Assembly (NCBI GenBank): GCA_020284085.1
Contig: JACEVL010000340.1
Coordinates: forward strand, 926,501-990,500
DNA length: 64,000 bases
Direction of reading: 5' to 3'
Source of the DNA: Aporrectodea caliginosa
Taxonomy: Eukaryota; Annelida; Clitellata; Crassiclitellata; Lumbricidae
This document shows positions 36,701-43,906 of the stretch, one piece after another. The notes below the pieces were generated by a model. It worked only from the letters and a program-made list of their open reading frames with translations, did no database searches and was not told the DNA's origin. The position numbers were made by a program, and so were the translations under genes. The stretch's first letter is position 1. Every line of letters starts with the position of its first letter.

Positions 36701-37067
36701 CATTTCCACTTGATGAAAAAGTTTCGTTTTCAGTGCCAACAAAAAAATTTGTATTTTGAAGGTAATGGTCTATAGATCAATTTTTGACCGAGTGTCCGGA
36801 CCTCCCACTAGCAAGCAGAGCAAAAGTTTGTGTGCCTCTTTACACAATATCTTAATCTACCATACAATGTCTACTCCATACTCACTTGAACACTTCGGCA
36901 ACTCGATTCCATCCCGGGGCGGCGAACACTTCGCTCTTCAGAGGCAGCAATTTTGGCTGTGGTGACAATAAGATCAGTAGTATTGTTGCAGCCAGAACGC
37001 CCACACAGAAAATAGCAGTTGCAGGTTCAGACTCGACTACTTCCCATGTACATATTGAGTAAAACAT
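18155..37067 (-). CDS. LACTB-like beta-lactamase-fold protein, copy B (complete, 8 exons)
   Basis: Exons in transcript order: 36886-37067, 35854-36039, 34467-34566, 32028-32133, 28041-28163, 22487-22668, 20092-20331 and 18155-18331 (stop TGA). The sum is 1296 bases, or 431 residues plus stop, with no interruption and GT-AG junctions throughout. The chosen ATG (37067) puts a hydrophobic segment, about residues 17-36 ([17 protein letters not shown]), near the N-terminus, which suggests a signal anchor; other in-frame ATGs lie upstream. Lengths and phases of exons 3, 4 and 5 match copy A exactly; exon 2 is two codons shorter, exon 6 two longer and exon 7 one shorter. The SxxK position reads EGTR, so both serine and lysine are gone, and exon 5 has AFHSLT with no tyrosine. 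[14 protein letters not shown] is kept in the last exon. An open frame with a dismantled active site suggests a retained non-enzymatic role, or decay too recent to leave stops. Confidence 0.85.
18665..18830. repeat. 47-bp tandem repeat, each unit with a hairpin
   Basis: Units start at 18665, 18712, 18759 and 18805 (last partial). Each junction contains CCCTTGC-GCCATTAA-GCAAGGG, a 7-bp stem. A purine-rich AAGAAGAAG run follows. In the last intron of copy B; absent from copy A. Confidence 0.85.
19229..19460 (+). pseudogene. LINE 3' fragment
   Basis: A frame with [20 protein letters not shown] and [16 protein letters not shown], then GGGGCGCTATACAAATC and ATGA repeats: the C-terminus and tail of the family at 25327. 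Confidence 0.8.
19585..19935. repeat. AGAGAGCACAGTGAGCAGA minisatellite
   Basis: About 17 diverged units of some 20 bp. Six-frame ORFs across it are artefacts. Confidence 0.85.
20505..20925 (-). pseudogene. Internally deleted LINE copy
   Basis: On -, a linker segment ([31 protein letters not shown]) corresponds to residues about 90-130 of the LINE at 25327. It then jumps straight to the 3' tail (GCTATATAAATCTCCGGAATGAAT). The whole reverse transcriptase is deleted. Confidence 0.75.
21300..21376. repeat. ATT microsatellite
   Basis: A long ATT run that abuts the 3' end of the LINE relic at 21404. Confidence 0.9.
21404..21665 (-). pseudogene. LINE C-terminal relic between two ATT microsatellites
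   Basis: On -, a frame reads [20 protein letters not shown] then FISEMGRRL and [21 protein letters not shown] recognise this as a widespread LINE C-terminus; the clade is uncertain. ATT runs lie on both sides (21300-21376 and 21668-21728), so it probably inserted in, or was copied with, a microsatellite. Confidence 0.65.
21668..21728. repeat. ATT microsatellite
   Basis: The second ATT run, on the 5' side of the LINE relic. Confidence 0.9.
21770..22180 (+). repeat. Dispersed interspersed repeat (GAGAAATAGTGAGTTTTGAG family)
   Basis: Contains AAAGCCAAGGAGAAATAGTG and AATTCCCTGGGGGCAGAGGC, a type of repeat I have seen in marine invertebrate genomes. A second piece (22930-23009 continuing at 23712-23820) is split by the modular element at 23018. 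Confidence 0.5.
23018..23703. mobile_element. Modular GGT-end miniature transposon, copy 2 (GTCAACGGACTGTTC ends)
   Basis: 686 bp with a perfect 8-bp duplication TAGGAAAC (23010-23017, 23704-23711). Ends GGTTCAGGGACGTTTCGTCA / GGTATGCGGACGTTTCGTCA, continuing as word arrays of GTCAACGGACNNTTC. The core has about six direct units around TAGAAGTTGGATTGATGAAA (about 37 bp each), then two inverted units (23400-23510). It splits an older repeat. Confidence 0.88.
23860..24235 (+). pseudogene. Probable LINE C-terminal relic
   Basis: A degraded stretch with [19 protein letters not shown] and a following TSLEQSP resembles the WNxLP tail region of LINE reverse transcriptases. Many stops. Weak. Confidence 0.3.
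24262..24530 (+). mobile_element. tRNA-derived SINE, family 2
   Basis: Head with GTGTGCTGGTTAGCATGCTGG (A-box-like) and GAGGTCGGGGGCTCAAATTCC (B-box-like); body ends CTAAGAAAATGAAGACGCTAA and CTT repeats. A related copy is at 31400-31655. Confidence 0.65.
24540..25200 (-). pseudogene. Degenerate LINE reverse transcriptase
   Basis: On -, [20 protein letters not shown] followed by [10 protein letters not shown] (about 25000-25100) is the conserved block before the YxDD motif of a CR1/L2-type reverse transcriptase. Frameshifts and stops surround it. Confidence 0.7.
25327..27432 (+). CDS. L2/CR1-like LINE reverse transcriptase, 5' truncated, inside an intron of copy B
   Basis: A 701-residue open frame that begins in the linker after the endonuclease domain, so the 5' end is missing. 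Reverse transcriptase motifs: [54 protein letters not shown] (Asp320), [12 protein letters not shown] and SYADDLQAY (YADD 410-413). The C-terminus has the usual [16 protein letters not shown] and [12 protein letters not shown] segments and ends GSASE. The 3' tail (GGGGCGCTATATAAATT then TAA repeats) follows directly, so the unit ends near 27482. It lies antisense in the intron between exons 5 and 6 of copy B, and copy A lacks it, so it inserted after the duplication. Many short 3' fragments of this family occur elsewhere here. Confidence 0.88.
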   Translation: MLSELAAFENKSRPMHEAAIYESTMTDLVNTLLPSHSAKTRRSVLTPWFDAECRSFRRHARCLERRYRRTKSPADRVACVQYVREMHRQYRQKERTYWEEKIASHSGEPKRLWSTFNDLLGRARSSGRSTTPLFSPDAFLEAFTAKVHSVREATAGCSPPSTDCELSALDPVSSQELRRLILASAPKTCDLDQLPTFILQEFVDTLLPFLTVLCNSSLREGILPTSQKRSILVPVPKREDLDLADPTNFRPIANVTFLSKIIEKVVAAQLTLYLDRNNLLPTFQSGFRKGHSTETLLIRLLSDIYGAIDKSQVTLLALFDVSAAFDTVDHDILLTRLSTSFGLSGNFLTWLTSYLQDRSCIVACGSARSPWAPAPFGLPQGSVLGPLLYIIYTADLGPLLAAGAILSQSYADDLQAYVHCLASAAAAAVREISRAMQTLEAWMSSNRLRLNPNKTQYIWLGTRQQLAKINLEALALEFPCITFSSSVRDLGVTLDQELTFTRHINLLCRDCYYQLRQLRVISRSLTPTAASTLVHAFVVSRLDHCSALYDGLPAVRIGCIERVLRAAARLIGRIPKFGHISEYMRNVLHWLPFPQRIAYRVSALVWRCMEGIAPLYLRELCCSTSGVQRRSALRSANQAELLVPRSRTTIKQRRSFSVAGPTTWNGLPVALRLVPRGHTTTFFVNLKTVLFSRGWTGSASE
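27433..27482 (+). repeat. 3' tail of the LINE at 25327
   Basis: The short 3' UTR carries GGGGCGCTATATAAATT followed by TAA repeats. The same terminal module, often with ATGA repeats instead, marks truncated copies at 433-500, 6770-6825, 19229-19460, 20505-20920, 52905-53080 and 63040-63125. Confidence 0.75.
27483..28030. other. Copy B intron with homology to copy A intron 5
   Basis: 27880-28030 matches 6220-6420 in inverted orientation (the ACTACCAGT and GACTAGTG stretches near 6350-6390). No gene or element is recognised. Confidence 0.5.
28278..29314. mobile_element. hAT-type element with GAAATATTTCA arrays, copy B only
   Basis: Ends TAGTGATGT / TAGAGATGT with a perfect 8-bp duplication ATTATACC (28270-28277, 29315-29322). 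GAAATATTTCA palindromic words cluster at both ends. Copy A has the empty site near 5985-6000 (TCATAATGCATAAGGAAACAG), so insertion followed the duplication. 1037 bp, no transposase frame. Confidence 0.87.
29331..29702 (-). other. Unassigned open stretch in copy B intron
   Basis: A 123-residue frame on -, GC-richer than its surroundings, containing [20 protein letters not shown]. Copy A has nothing like it between exons 4 and 5. I do not recognise it; an inserted transposon fragment is likeliest. Confidence 0.3.
29785..29870 (+). mobile_element. LINE/SINE 3' terminal fragment
   Basis: GGGAGCGCTACTGACTGG then AGCGCTATATAAATTACT and ATTACA repeats: another 3'-end module. Confidence 0.6.
29880..31395. 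other. Copy B intron 4, unassigned
   Basis: TGATTTAAAT words near 29910-29980 look like a hAT-type end. A CAG repeat is at 30695-30725 and a CAGTGGCGG terminus-like motif at 30830. No gene is seen. Confidence 0.4.
31400..31655 (+). mobile_element. tRNA-derived SINE, family 2
   Basis: GTGTACAGGTTAGTATGCC and GAGGTTGGAGGTTCAAATCC give A- and B-box-like blocks. The body matches 24262-24530, ending CTGAGGCTAAAAAATGAAG. Confidence 0.65.
33308..33644. mobile_element. hAT-type miniature (Charlie-like ends)
   Basis: CAGTGGTTCTTAACC / CAGTGTTTCTTAACC inverted ends, with a perfect 8-bp duplication TTTTAGAG (33300-33307, 33645-33652). Confidence 0.9.
34050..34230 (-). mobile_element. tRNA-derived SINE with TTAATAAATG tail
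   Basis: Read on -, CTGATTGGTTAGAATGCTC and TATGGGTTCGAGCC are A- and B-box-like; the 3' end is GGCGCTTAATAAATG with ATT repeats. Confidence 0.6.
35182..35460 (-). pseudogene. LINE C-terminal fragment, inverted partner, split by a hAT miniature
   Basis: On - this repeats about 90 bp of the fragment at 35600-35740 (CGTCTTCCTCAGGACATGCG). It is broken at 35218-35381 by a hAT miniature. Confidence 0.65.
35218..35381. mobile_element. 164-bp hAT-type miniature
   Basis: 16-bp perfect inverted ends CAGTGGCGGCGCCAGG; flanks AGAGAGAC / GGAGAGAC differ at one base. The interior is G/C homopolymer-rich. Confidence 0.82.
35600..35820 (+). pseudogene. LINE C-terminal fragment beside exon 2 of copy B
   Basis: Degraded [18 protein letters not shown] and a downstream HEDF segment, then GTGCTTTATAAATTTTTG tail. 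Corresponds in position and orientation to 1475-1660 beside copy A exon 2, so it is older than the duplication. Confidence 0.65.
36070..36880. other. Copy B intron 1
   Basis: No element ends were recognised. Several stretches match copy A intron 1 (about 690-1180) in inverted orientation. Confidence 0.45.
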
Positions 37068-37248
37068 CAACAACTTACACCTTCTAAGTGTAAGATGCAT
37101 GAAAAACTTAATAACAATCCACAGATACATTCCCCGCGTTTCGAAAAAGTATATAGCTTTGTATGTAATGGACTATTATACCGCAAAGATCTTTCACCAC
37201 AGCACTTCCGATTCTGTAATAATTTTAAAATTAACGATGCGTCTCGTC

Positions 37249-38725
37249 CAGTGTTACCACTCTATAAAAATAAAAAACCCAAGTTCAGACAATAAAAAAA
37301 AACCCAAGAAAACCCAAGTTCAGTTTCTCAGCAAACTTTTGGGTCATTAAGGGGATAATAACGTAATAAATCATATATTACAAATCGTAGTTGTAAAAAA
37401 CGATTTTTTCATTTTTTATTTCTTCTCAAAAAACGTCGTTTTTTCCTTTTTTTAGTTTTCGTCACCATTTTTTATTTTTATTTTTTATGTAACTATATTT
37501 ATTTATTTACCGTCTGGTATTATTTGTTTAATTTTATTTTTTATCAGATATCCCTTACGTTGTCTCCATACTTTCAAGGATTCAGCTAATTTACGTCACT
37601 ATTTAATGTCATCAGTTGAGAAATAAATAGCACAGTGCAGAAAATAAAATTTATAAAAGTTATTTGAATTCTAAGTTATCCGAAATGCTGTATTTGTAAA
37701 CAGTAATCTCCGATTGACTTATATTACTCCCCATCAAGTTCTTATAAATTATAAGTGCCAATTGTATGTACAATTTTTAATTAAGTACGCTCTATACTTT
37801 AATACATACTTGAAGCCTTAGCCAATTGTTATTAAATGGTTGCTGATAACATGATTTAGATTTTTGGTTAGCTGGATATGTTGCACTAGTAACACTAGTA
37901 TCACTACTGCTACTACGTTTGTTGACTTTGTTTTACTTTTCATCATATTCCGAATCGCTTTAATTATTATAAGTAAGTAAGTAAGTAAGTACGTGCTTTA
38001 TTGAACCGCCTGCAAACGCACTGCGTTTTATTATTTCTATCACACATTCCAATTTTTTAGTTTGATTTAATGTTTAAAGTAAAAAATAAAGTATTTTAGA
38101 CTTTACGTTTTTTCAAACGCGCAAAAGTTGATTTCCGGAAAAGAGCAATGACGAAATATGCTTTTAGAGCTAAGTTACTATATCTCAGAGCTATATATTA
38201 GCTCTGCTATATCTAGCATAGACCACGCTACACAAATATTAAAGTCTTTTATTAATCTCGATCATCCAGACCGTAATGGACAATCTTTAATCTTTAATTT
38301 TTGTTTTTTCCGTGGCGCTTTGGATAACAGCTGGCACAGAGACCGAGAGGTACCGAGTTCGAGCCCCCGTTGGGCGGATTTGCTTTGTAGGCTGCTATTA
38401 GCGCCGTTGTATTACATGGCTGTCTGTTCTGTTAGTAGTTAAGATTTCAATTGCATAACATGTAAATGTACAGCGCAGTACGTTTGTCAGGCGCTTAATA
38501 AAGAAAAGATTATTATTATTATTATTATTTTACTAGCACTGGAATTTTATAGGATTTTAATTATTTTGGTGAGGAAACTGGAATTTTTACGTGAAATTGT
38601 ATGATTCAGTTGATAGAAAATAACCCAAGCAAAAAACCCAAGTTCTTCAGGAAAAAATCCCATTTCCCAAGTTGGGATGAAAAAACCCAAGAACTTGGGA
38701 AAAAACCCAAGAAGTTGTAACGCTG
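37249..38725. mobile_element. hAT-type element with CCCAAG words, just upstream of copy B
   Basis: Ends CAGTGTTACCACT / CAGCGTTACAACT with a perfect 8-bp duplication GTCTCGTC (37241-37248, 38726-38733). Subterminal AAAACCCAAGTT words lie at both ends. A SINE (38311-38530) is nested in it. It begins only 180 bp upstream of the copy B start codon, so it may lie in or next to the promoter. Confidence 0.87.
38311..38530 (+). mobile_element. tRNA-derived SINE nested in hAT element
   Basis: TTTGGATAACAGCTGGCAC and GAGTTCGAGCCCC resemble polymerase III boxes. Tail GTCAGGCGCTTAATAAAG with ATT repeats matches the end of the copy at 59995-60330. Confidence 0.65.
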
Positions 38726-38766
38726 GTCTCGTCCAATGACATAGCGGCATAGCCTGTAATAATTAG

Positions 38767-38767
<1 letters not shown>

Positions 38768-38807
<40 letters not shown>

Positions 38808-38834
38808 CTAGAGAGAGAGAGAGAGAGAGAGAGA
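38768..38834. repeat. GA microsatellite
   Basis: A GAGAGA run directly upstream of the LINE at 38883. Confidence 0.9.
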
Positions 38835-38882
38835 CACTAGGCTATCGAAAAGAAGATCCAACATACCTCCGACATCAAATTA

Positions 38883-41840
38883 TTGCTCTACGCAGCCACC
38901 ACCTTCAAGAGCCCCTGGGAAAACAAGTCGTTTCAAACCCTTGCTTCGCTCAATCTCCTACGAACCCGCGGGTCGCGAGCCGGAAAATCTCGTCACCTCT
39001 CCGACAATAAACTCTCGTTAAAGAAACAAAATAGATGCAACTGGCTTTACGAAAGCAACGACGAATCTACTAACGAAAATCAGTCAATACAAGTTATCAC
39101 AGGATTGGGACGTTACGAGCGACGTTGCCTTATGCTAAATCACTCTTCTTGTCGTCACCATAAATATCAAATCCATCACGAAACTCAAAGACCTTGCAAC
39201 CTCATCCGAATTCACTCAAATCATCTCCCCCACAAGCAGCAACCTACATTACCTTCTCAGAAAACTCCCCCGACTCTCCTCATCCTCAATGTCAACTCAC
39301 TTGCTAAACCAAAAGCCATTGAACAACTTGAAATTGAACTGTTTGGATATAATATTGAAATAGCCATTATATCCGAAACACACCTTAAATCTAAACACCT
39401 TGACTCTCTCATCCAAATCCCAGGATATACCATCTTCCGCAAAGATAGAAATGACAGAAAGGGAGGCGGAGTTGCCATCATCACCAGGAACCACCTTAAA
39501 GCACAGCCTCATCAACCTAAAGAAAGCACCAAAGACTTTGAACTCCTGTGGATAACTACTATAAAATCTAACCAAATCTACTATGTTGGAGCTTTATACC
39601 ACCCACCAGCTCCGAAATATCAAACGACTTCTCTCCTCCTACAACTCGGTAACAACATTGATGAACTAATGCTCAAAAACAACAATGCTTTTATAATTCT
39701 TGCTGGAGACCTAAACACACTGGATATTAATAAACTATCTGAATTAACTGGACTAACTTCAATTGTCAAGCAGCCAACAAGAGGAGAAAACTTTCTCGAC
39801 CGCCTTCTCACCTCCCTTCCAATCTACAGTAACATCAAAGTCGTCAGCTCTGTGATTAAAACCGATCACAAAGCCATCATAGCCTCCACATCATCTGACA
39901 TCATAAACCTCAACAAGTCTAAAATCAAGAAAACTTTCAGAAAACGAACTCCCAATCAACATGCCAATCTGCTTATCAACCTCGAAGATTACGACCCCCA
40001 GCATCTACTCTGCCTTGACAATCCTAAAGAAGCCTGGAGACAGTTCTACCACGACTCCCTCAGTTATCTGGACAAATTTTATCCTGAAAGAACAATTACT
40101 ATAAGTTCCAGTGACCCACCGTACGTTATGCCAGAAATTAAGCAGATGCTACGTCACAAAAACCGTTTAATGAGACAAAACAAACTTGAGAAAGCCTCCT
40201 CTCTCTCGCTTAAAATTAACCGTGCCATTTCAAAAGAAATATCCTGTGATTTCAAAAACGTTGACCCTCGTAAAGGTCTTAAACCACTTTGGGATAAAGT
40301 AAAATCCCTTACTAACAAAGATCCTGAAAGCAACTACTCTACACACATCACTGCAGACGACCTTAACCTCCATTACTCCTCTATCTCCACTGACCAAAAC
40401 TACTCCCCTCCCAATTTCCGACTCACAGCCCCTACCAAATACCCCTTCATTGAAGAATACCAACTATTCTATCTTCTCGACCATTTGCATCCTACTGCCA
40501 CTGGATATGACAACCTACCTGCTTGGTTTCTTAGACTCACCGCCCCATTCTTTTCATTACCTCTGTCTCACCTTATCAATCTCTCATTCCTATCCCATTT
40601 CATCCCTCCCCAATGGAAAATAGCCATCATCCGGCCAAAAGCTAAAACCAACTCCCCCTCTCAAAATGCTGACTTCCGCCCAATTTCCATCCTCCCTGTT
40701 CTCTCCAGAATAGTCGAAAAGCAAATAGTTCAGAGATTTATATACCCTACCCTGACTCAAGCCCCCCTTGAATCCCTGGTTTCAGATCAATTTGCTTTCA
40801 GACCCACTGGTTCCACCTCTGCAGCCATAATATCTATCATACATCATACACAAATCCTCCTTAAAACCAATGACTATGTCTCAATAATCTCCCTTGACTT
40901 CTCCAAAGCATTTGACTCTGTTAAGCACTCTGCCCTATTTGACAAAATCTCCACTCTTGATATCCCAGACCAAATCTATAACTGGCTAGTTGAATATCAT
41001 CTTGAACGCTCACACCTCACTATATTCAAAGGTCACTCTTCATCTCTGCTCAAAATCAATGCTAGTATAGTTCAAGGCTCTGTCTTAGGACCTACCAACT
41101 TCTCCATTACTGGTTCAGACCTGCACCCTGCTCAGCCCCTTAATCTTATGTTCAAATTTGCAGATGACACTTACCTCCTTACTGGATCCTCTCAAGCTCA
41201 TACTATTCCATCTGAACTGCATTTAATCTCTACCTGGGCTTCTGCCAATAACCTTACCTTAAATAGCTCTAAATCTAAAGAAATGATCATTTTCCGCCCT
41301 CGACACCAATTTGACCCTCCTCCTCCATTGCCTAGTATTACCCGAGTTAAAACTTTGAAGATACTGGGTGTCATCCTTCAAGATAATCTCAAACTCACAG
41401 CCCATATAGACCACCTCACAGCAACTTGCTCCTCCTCTTTTTATGCTATCAGAAAACTCAAAACCCATGGCCTTTCTTCCTCATCCATCCATAATGTAAC
41501 CAAAGCCACTACCGTTGCTAAACTTCTATATGCCTCCCCATCCTGGTGGGGTCTCACCCTGGCTTCCGATAAAGAACGCCTGGAAAAACTCCTAAAAAGA
41601 GCCAAACGCCTAGGCTACCTAGAGCAATCCTTTCCAACAGTCTCTGAACTTGCCAATATAGCCGATGCGAAACTCCTTTTCTCCATATTACACAACCCCA
41701 AGCATGTACTTCACCAACTCCTACCTCCACTCCGACCCCTCTCCTCTCACCAATTAAGACCTAGAGCACACAACCATACTCTCCCACCCAAGGACAACTC
41801 TCAATTTATTCCCAGATCATTATATAAAAATATTTACTAG
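38883..41840 (+). CDS. CR1/Jockey-group LINE ORF2: endonuclease and reverse transcriptase
   Basis: An uninterrupted 985-residue frame. Residues 131-335 are an APE-type endonuclease: LNVNSL (Asn136), SETHLK (Glu165), AGDLNT (Asp276, Asn278) and KTDHKAI (Asp328, His329). The reverse transcriptase has FRPISILP, SLDFSKAFDSV (Asp672), VQGSVLGP and FADD at 759-762. The C-terminus keeps the thumb-like TVAKLLYASPSWW segment. About 130 N-terminal residues are unassigned and may be translated 5' UTR. Intact catalytic residues suggest a recent and possibly active copy. A GA microsatellite abuts the 5' side and a TA microsatellite begins about 100 bases after the stop; no separate ORF1 is seen. Confidence 0.88.
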   Translation: MLYAATTFKSPWENKSFQTLASLNLLRTRGSRAGKSRHLSDNKLSLKKQNRCNWLYESNDESTNENQSIQVITGLGRYERRCLMLNHSSCRHHKYQIHHETQRPCNLIRIHSNHLPHKQQPTLPSQKTPPTLLILNVNSLAKPKAIEQLEIELFGYNIEIAIISETHLKSKHLDSLIQIPGYTIFRKDRNDRKGGGVAIITRNHLKAQPHQPKESTKDFELLWITTIKSNQIYYVGALYHPPAPKYQTTSLLLQLGNNIDELMLKNNNAFIILAGDLNTLDINKLSELTGLTSIVKQPTRGENFLDRLLTSLPIYSNIKVVSSVIKTDHKAIIASTSSDIINLNKSKIKKTFRKRTPNQHANLLINLEDYDPQHLLCLDNPKEAWRQFYHDSLSYLDKFYPERTITISSSDPPYVMPEIKQMLRHKNRLMRQNKLEKASSLSLKINRAISKEISCDFKNVDPRKGLKPLWDKVKSLTNKDPESNYSTHITADDLNLHYSSISTDQNYSPPNFRLTAPTKYPFIEEYQLFYLLDHLHPTATGYDNLPAWFLRLTAPFFSLPLSHLINLSFLSHFIPPQWKIAIIRPKAKTNSPSQNADFRPISILPVLSRIVEKQIVQRFIYPTLTQAPLESLVSDQFAFRPTGSTSAAIISIIHHTQILLKTNDYVSIISLDFSKAFDSVKHSALFDKISTLDIPDQIYNWLVEYHLERSHLTIFKGHSSSLLKINASIVQGSVLGPTNFSITGSDLHPAQPLNLMFKFADDTYLLTGSSQAHTIPSELHLISTWASANNLTLNSSKSKEMIIFRPRHQFDPPPPLPSITRVKTLKILGVILQDNLKLTAHIDHLTATCSSSFYAIRKLKTHGLSSSSIHNVTKATTVAKLLYASPSWWGLTLASDKERLEKLLKRAKRLGYLEQSFPTVSELANIADAKLLFSILHNPKHVLHQLLPPLRPLSSHQLRPRAHNHTLPPKDNSQFIPRSLYKNIY

Positions 41841-41937
41841 TTTATTCTAAAATATTCTAATGAACTTTAATTATTCTTTATCACTCATGTTAGCATTTCT
41901 GCGTTTTTGTCAGATTGTTTTCTCAATAAACGAATAT

Positions 41938-41939
41938 AG

Positions 41940-41981
<42 letters not shown>
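41938..41981. repeat. TA microsatellite
   Basis: A TATA run after the LINE 3' end. Confidence 0.9.
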
Positions 41982-41985
<4 letters not shown>

Positions 41986-42358
41986 CTATCATGTCTACGT
42001 TATACCTCGTCTACGACAATATTTATATATATACCCTGACTACATGAACACGAACAATGATAAAGTTTTACATGTTACCAGGCATAAACCAAAAATAGAT
42101 AAAGGCCTTCCAGGTTGCTTCCATAGTTCTACTAGGACTGGGCAAAGTTTTAAATGTTCTATGGCGCCGCGACTTTACAACTTACATTATTATTTAATTA
42201 AGTTATTATTACTTCGCAGTTTTATTTTCTATTCAAATCGATCCACGTAAACATTTCTGCGATTTTGTCAGACTTTGATTTTCTCATTAGTGCATATTTA
42301 TATTTAAGTGGATTTGGCCCAAACTTACACTGGGAAATAAGTCTGTTGAAACTATGCC

Positions 42359-43262
42359 GCTCCACAAGGCTGCCCTTGTTCCACTTGACAACGATTTTAG
42401 AGCTATGCCAAATGGAGCCCATTTTAGCCACTTTATTTGACCAAAGCTTTTTATTATTATACATATCTAAGTTATTCTTAGTAAAGTATGAAGTTTGTAA
42501 TTAGAGGTCAGAACCAGATTGACACTTTGTCTGTAGAAATCGCAAAAACCGCATGCTTGGGTTTTGGAACTTGGTTCCATTGTCGAGTTTTACTGTTTTT
42601 TATCACTTAACAACTGTAATATCTGAGGAGCTCAAACAATTCTAGATGAACTTTTTACTGTTTATTTATCTCGATGAGAGCTATATTTTGATTAAAATAT
42701 AAATACTAAATTCAGGGTCGTTCAAGGTCATTTCAAGGTCATGAGATTACAAAATCTAACAAAAATTCAAGAAAAATGATCAGATCTCAGCCAATAACTG
42801 TTTGAAATTGGTTAATTCTGTCCATGGACGTAACTAAGGATGAGTCACAGACACAATACCTGCTGCAACTTGCCTCCAGTCATCACACAATGATTTCTTT
42901 TCCGACAAGAGCAAAATGAAATAATCGCGGTTTTCGCGTTTTCCGGCACTTCAATGACGGTTATTTATGCAGACTGGAAAACTACTTTCATAGTAAAAAA
43001 TTATATTGCATTACAAATTATTTGCATTTAATGCACTCTGACTAAGCAGTAACACTGCGATATATATTTTTATTAGGCTGTTCAACGTTCAAAATAGTAA
43101 CTACCTTGCTATTCAAAATGATACATGTCGTTTTACGCTTCATGCTATATAATGTAAAAGTGTAGCAAAAGGCGCGACCTCTAAACATAGTTCAATCTGT
43201 CCAAATTTTTGATTCAATACAGGGTTATCTTTTCATGTGTAACAAGGGCAGCCTTGTGGAGC
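42359..43262. mobile_element. Inverted-repeat element next to the LTR retrotransposon
   Basis: GCTCCACAAGGCTGCCCTTG, pairing for 22 of 24 bp, at 42359 and, inverted, ending at 43262. The interior contains the dispersed repeat also found at 13040-13260. No clear target duplication and no coding region. Confidence 0.65.
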
Positions 43263-43318
43263 TAAACATTTCCAACTTTTGTTATTTTGGGCCACTCTAA
43301 TATATATATATACCATAT

Positions 43319-43791
43319 TGTCACCAACTCTTTTCTTTCTTAGTTGTGACCTACCTCAAGAACTTTCCTTATCTCTACATATAAATTGCTCAACGTCTTC
43401 TAACTGTTTAAGAATTAAATTGACACAGTTCTTTGAATGTTTCTCCTTTCTTCAAACACAGTTATTTCAAACGTACACTTAATATCAAAGTTCTTATCAA
43501 TTACCACTCAACGGTAACTTCTAACATACAGCTCTCTACTGCATTAAACCAACTACTACACTGTATTGTTCAAATTCACTGTCATCAGCAGTTTCTAAGT
43601 TTGGCGCGCTAACTGCACGTGTAAAGAGAATCTACCGTCAGCCAATGTTTAGGCTACTTTAGGCCAAGCGCCCACGAGCCGACAGCGCAACTAAGGCCTA
43701 AGACTAAAACGCTTAACAATCGATACACATTATATATATATCAACCTAAAGAACACCTGTGCTCATTATATATGCAAAACATTTGTTCACA
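43319..43791 (-). repeat. 3' LTR of Gmr1-like element
   Basis: A 473-bp partner of the LTR at 49680. It follows the polypurine tract and begins TGTGAACA on -. Confidence 0.88.
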
Positions 43792-43813
43792 TTACCTCCT
43801 TCCCTTTCTTTGG
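43792..43813 (-). promoter_or_regulatory. Polypurine tract of Gmr1-like element
   Basis: Read on -, a purine run (AAAGAAAGGGAAGGAGG) ends a few bases before the 3' LTR, the usual place for plus-strand DNA priming. Confidence 0.75.
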
Positions 43814-43906
43814 ATTGAGCAAATTAAATTTAAAAATTTGCGAAATCATCATGTACTAAATTATGCAATAAACTTAATACTATATAATACAGTAAAATAA
43901 ACAATC

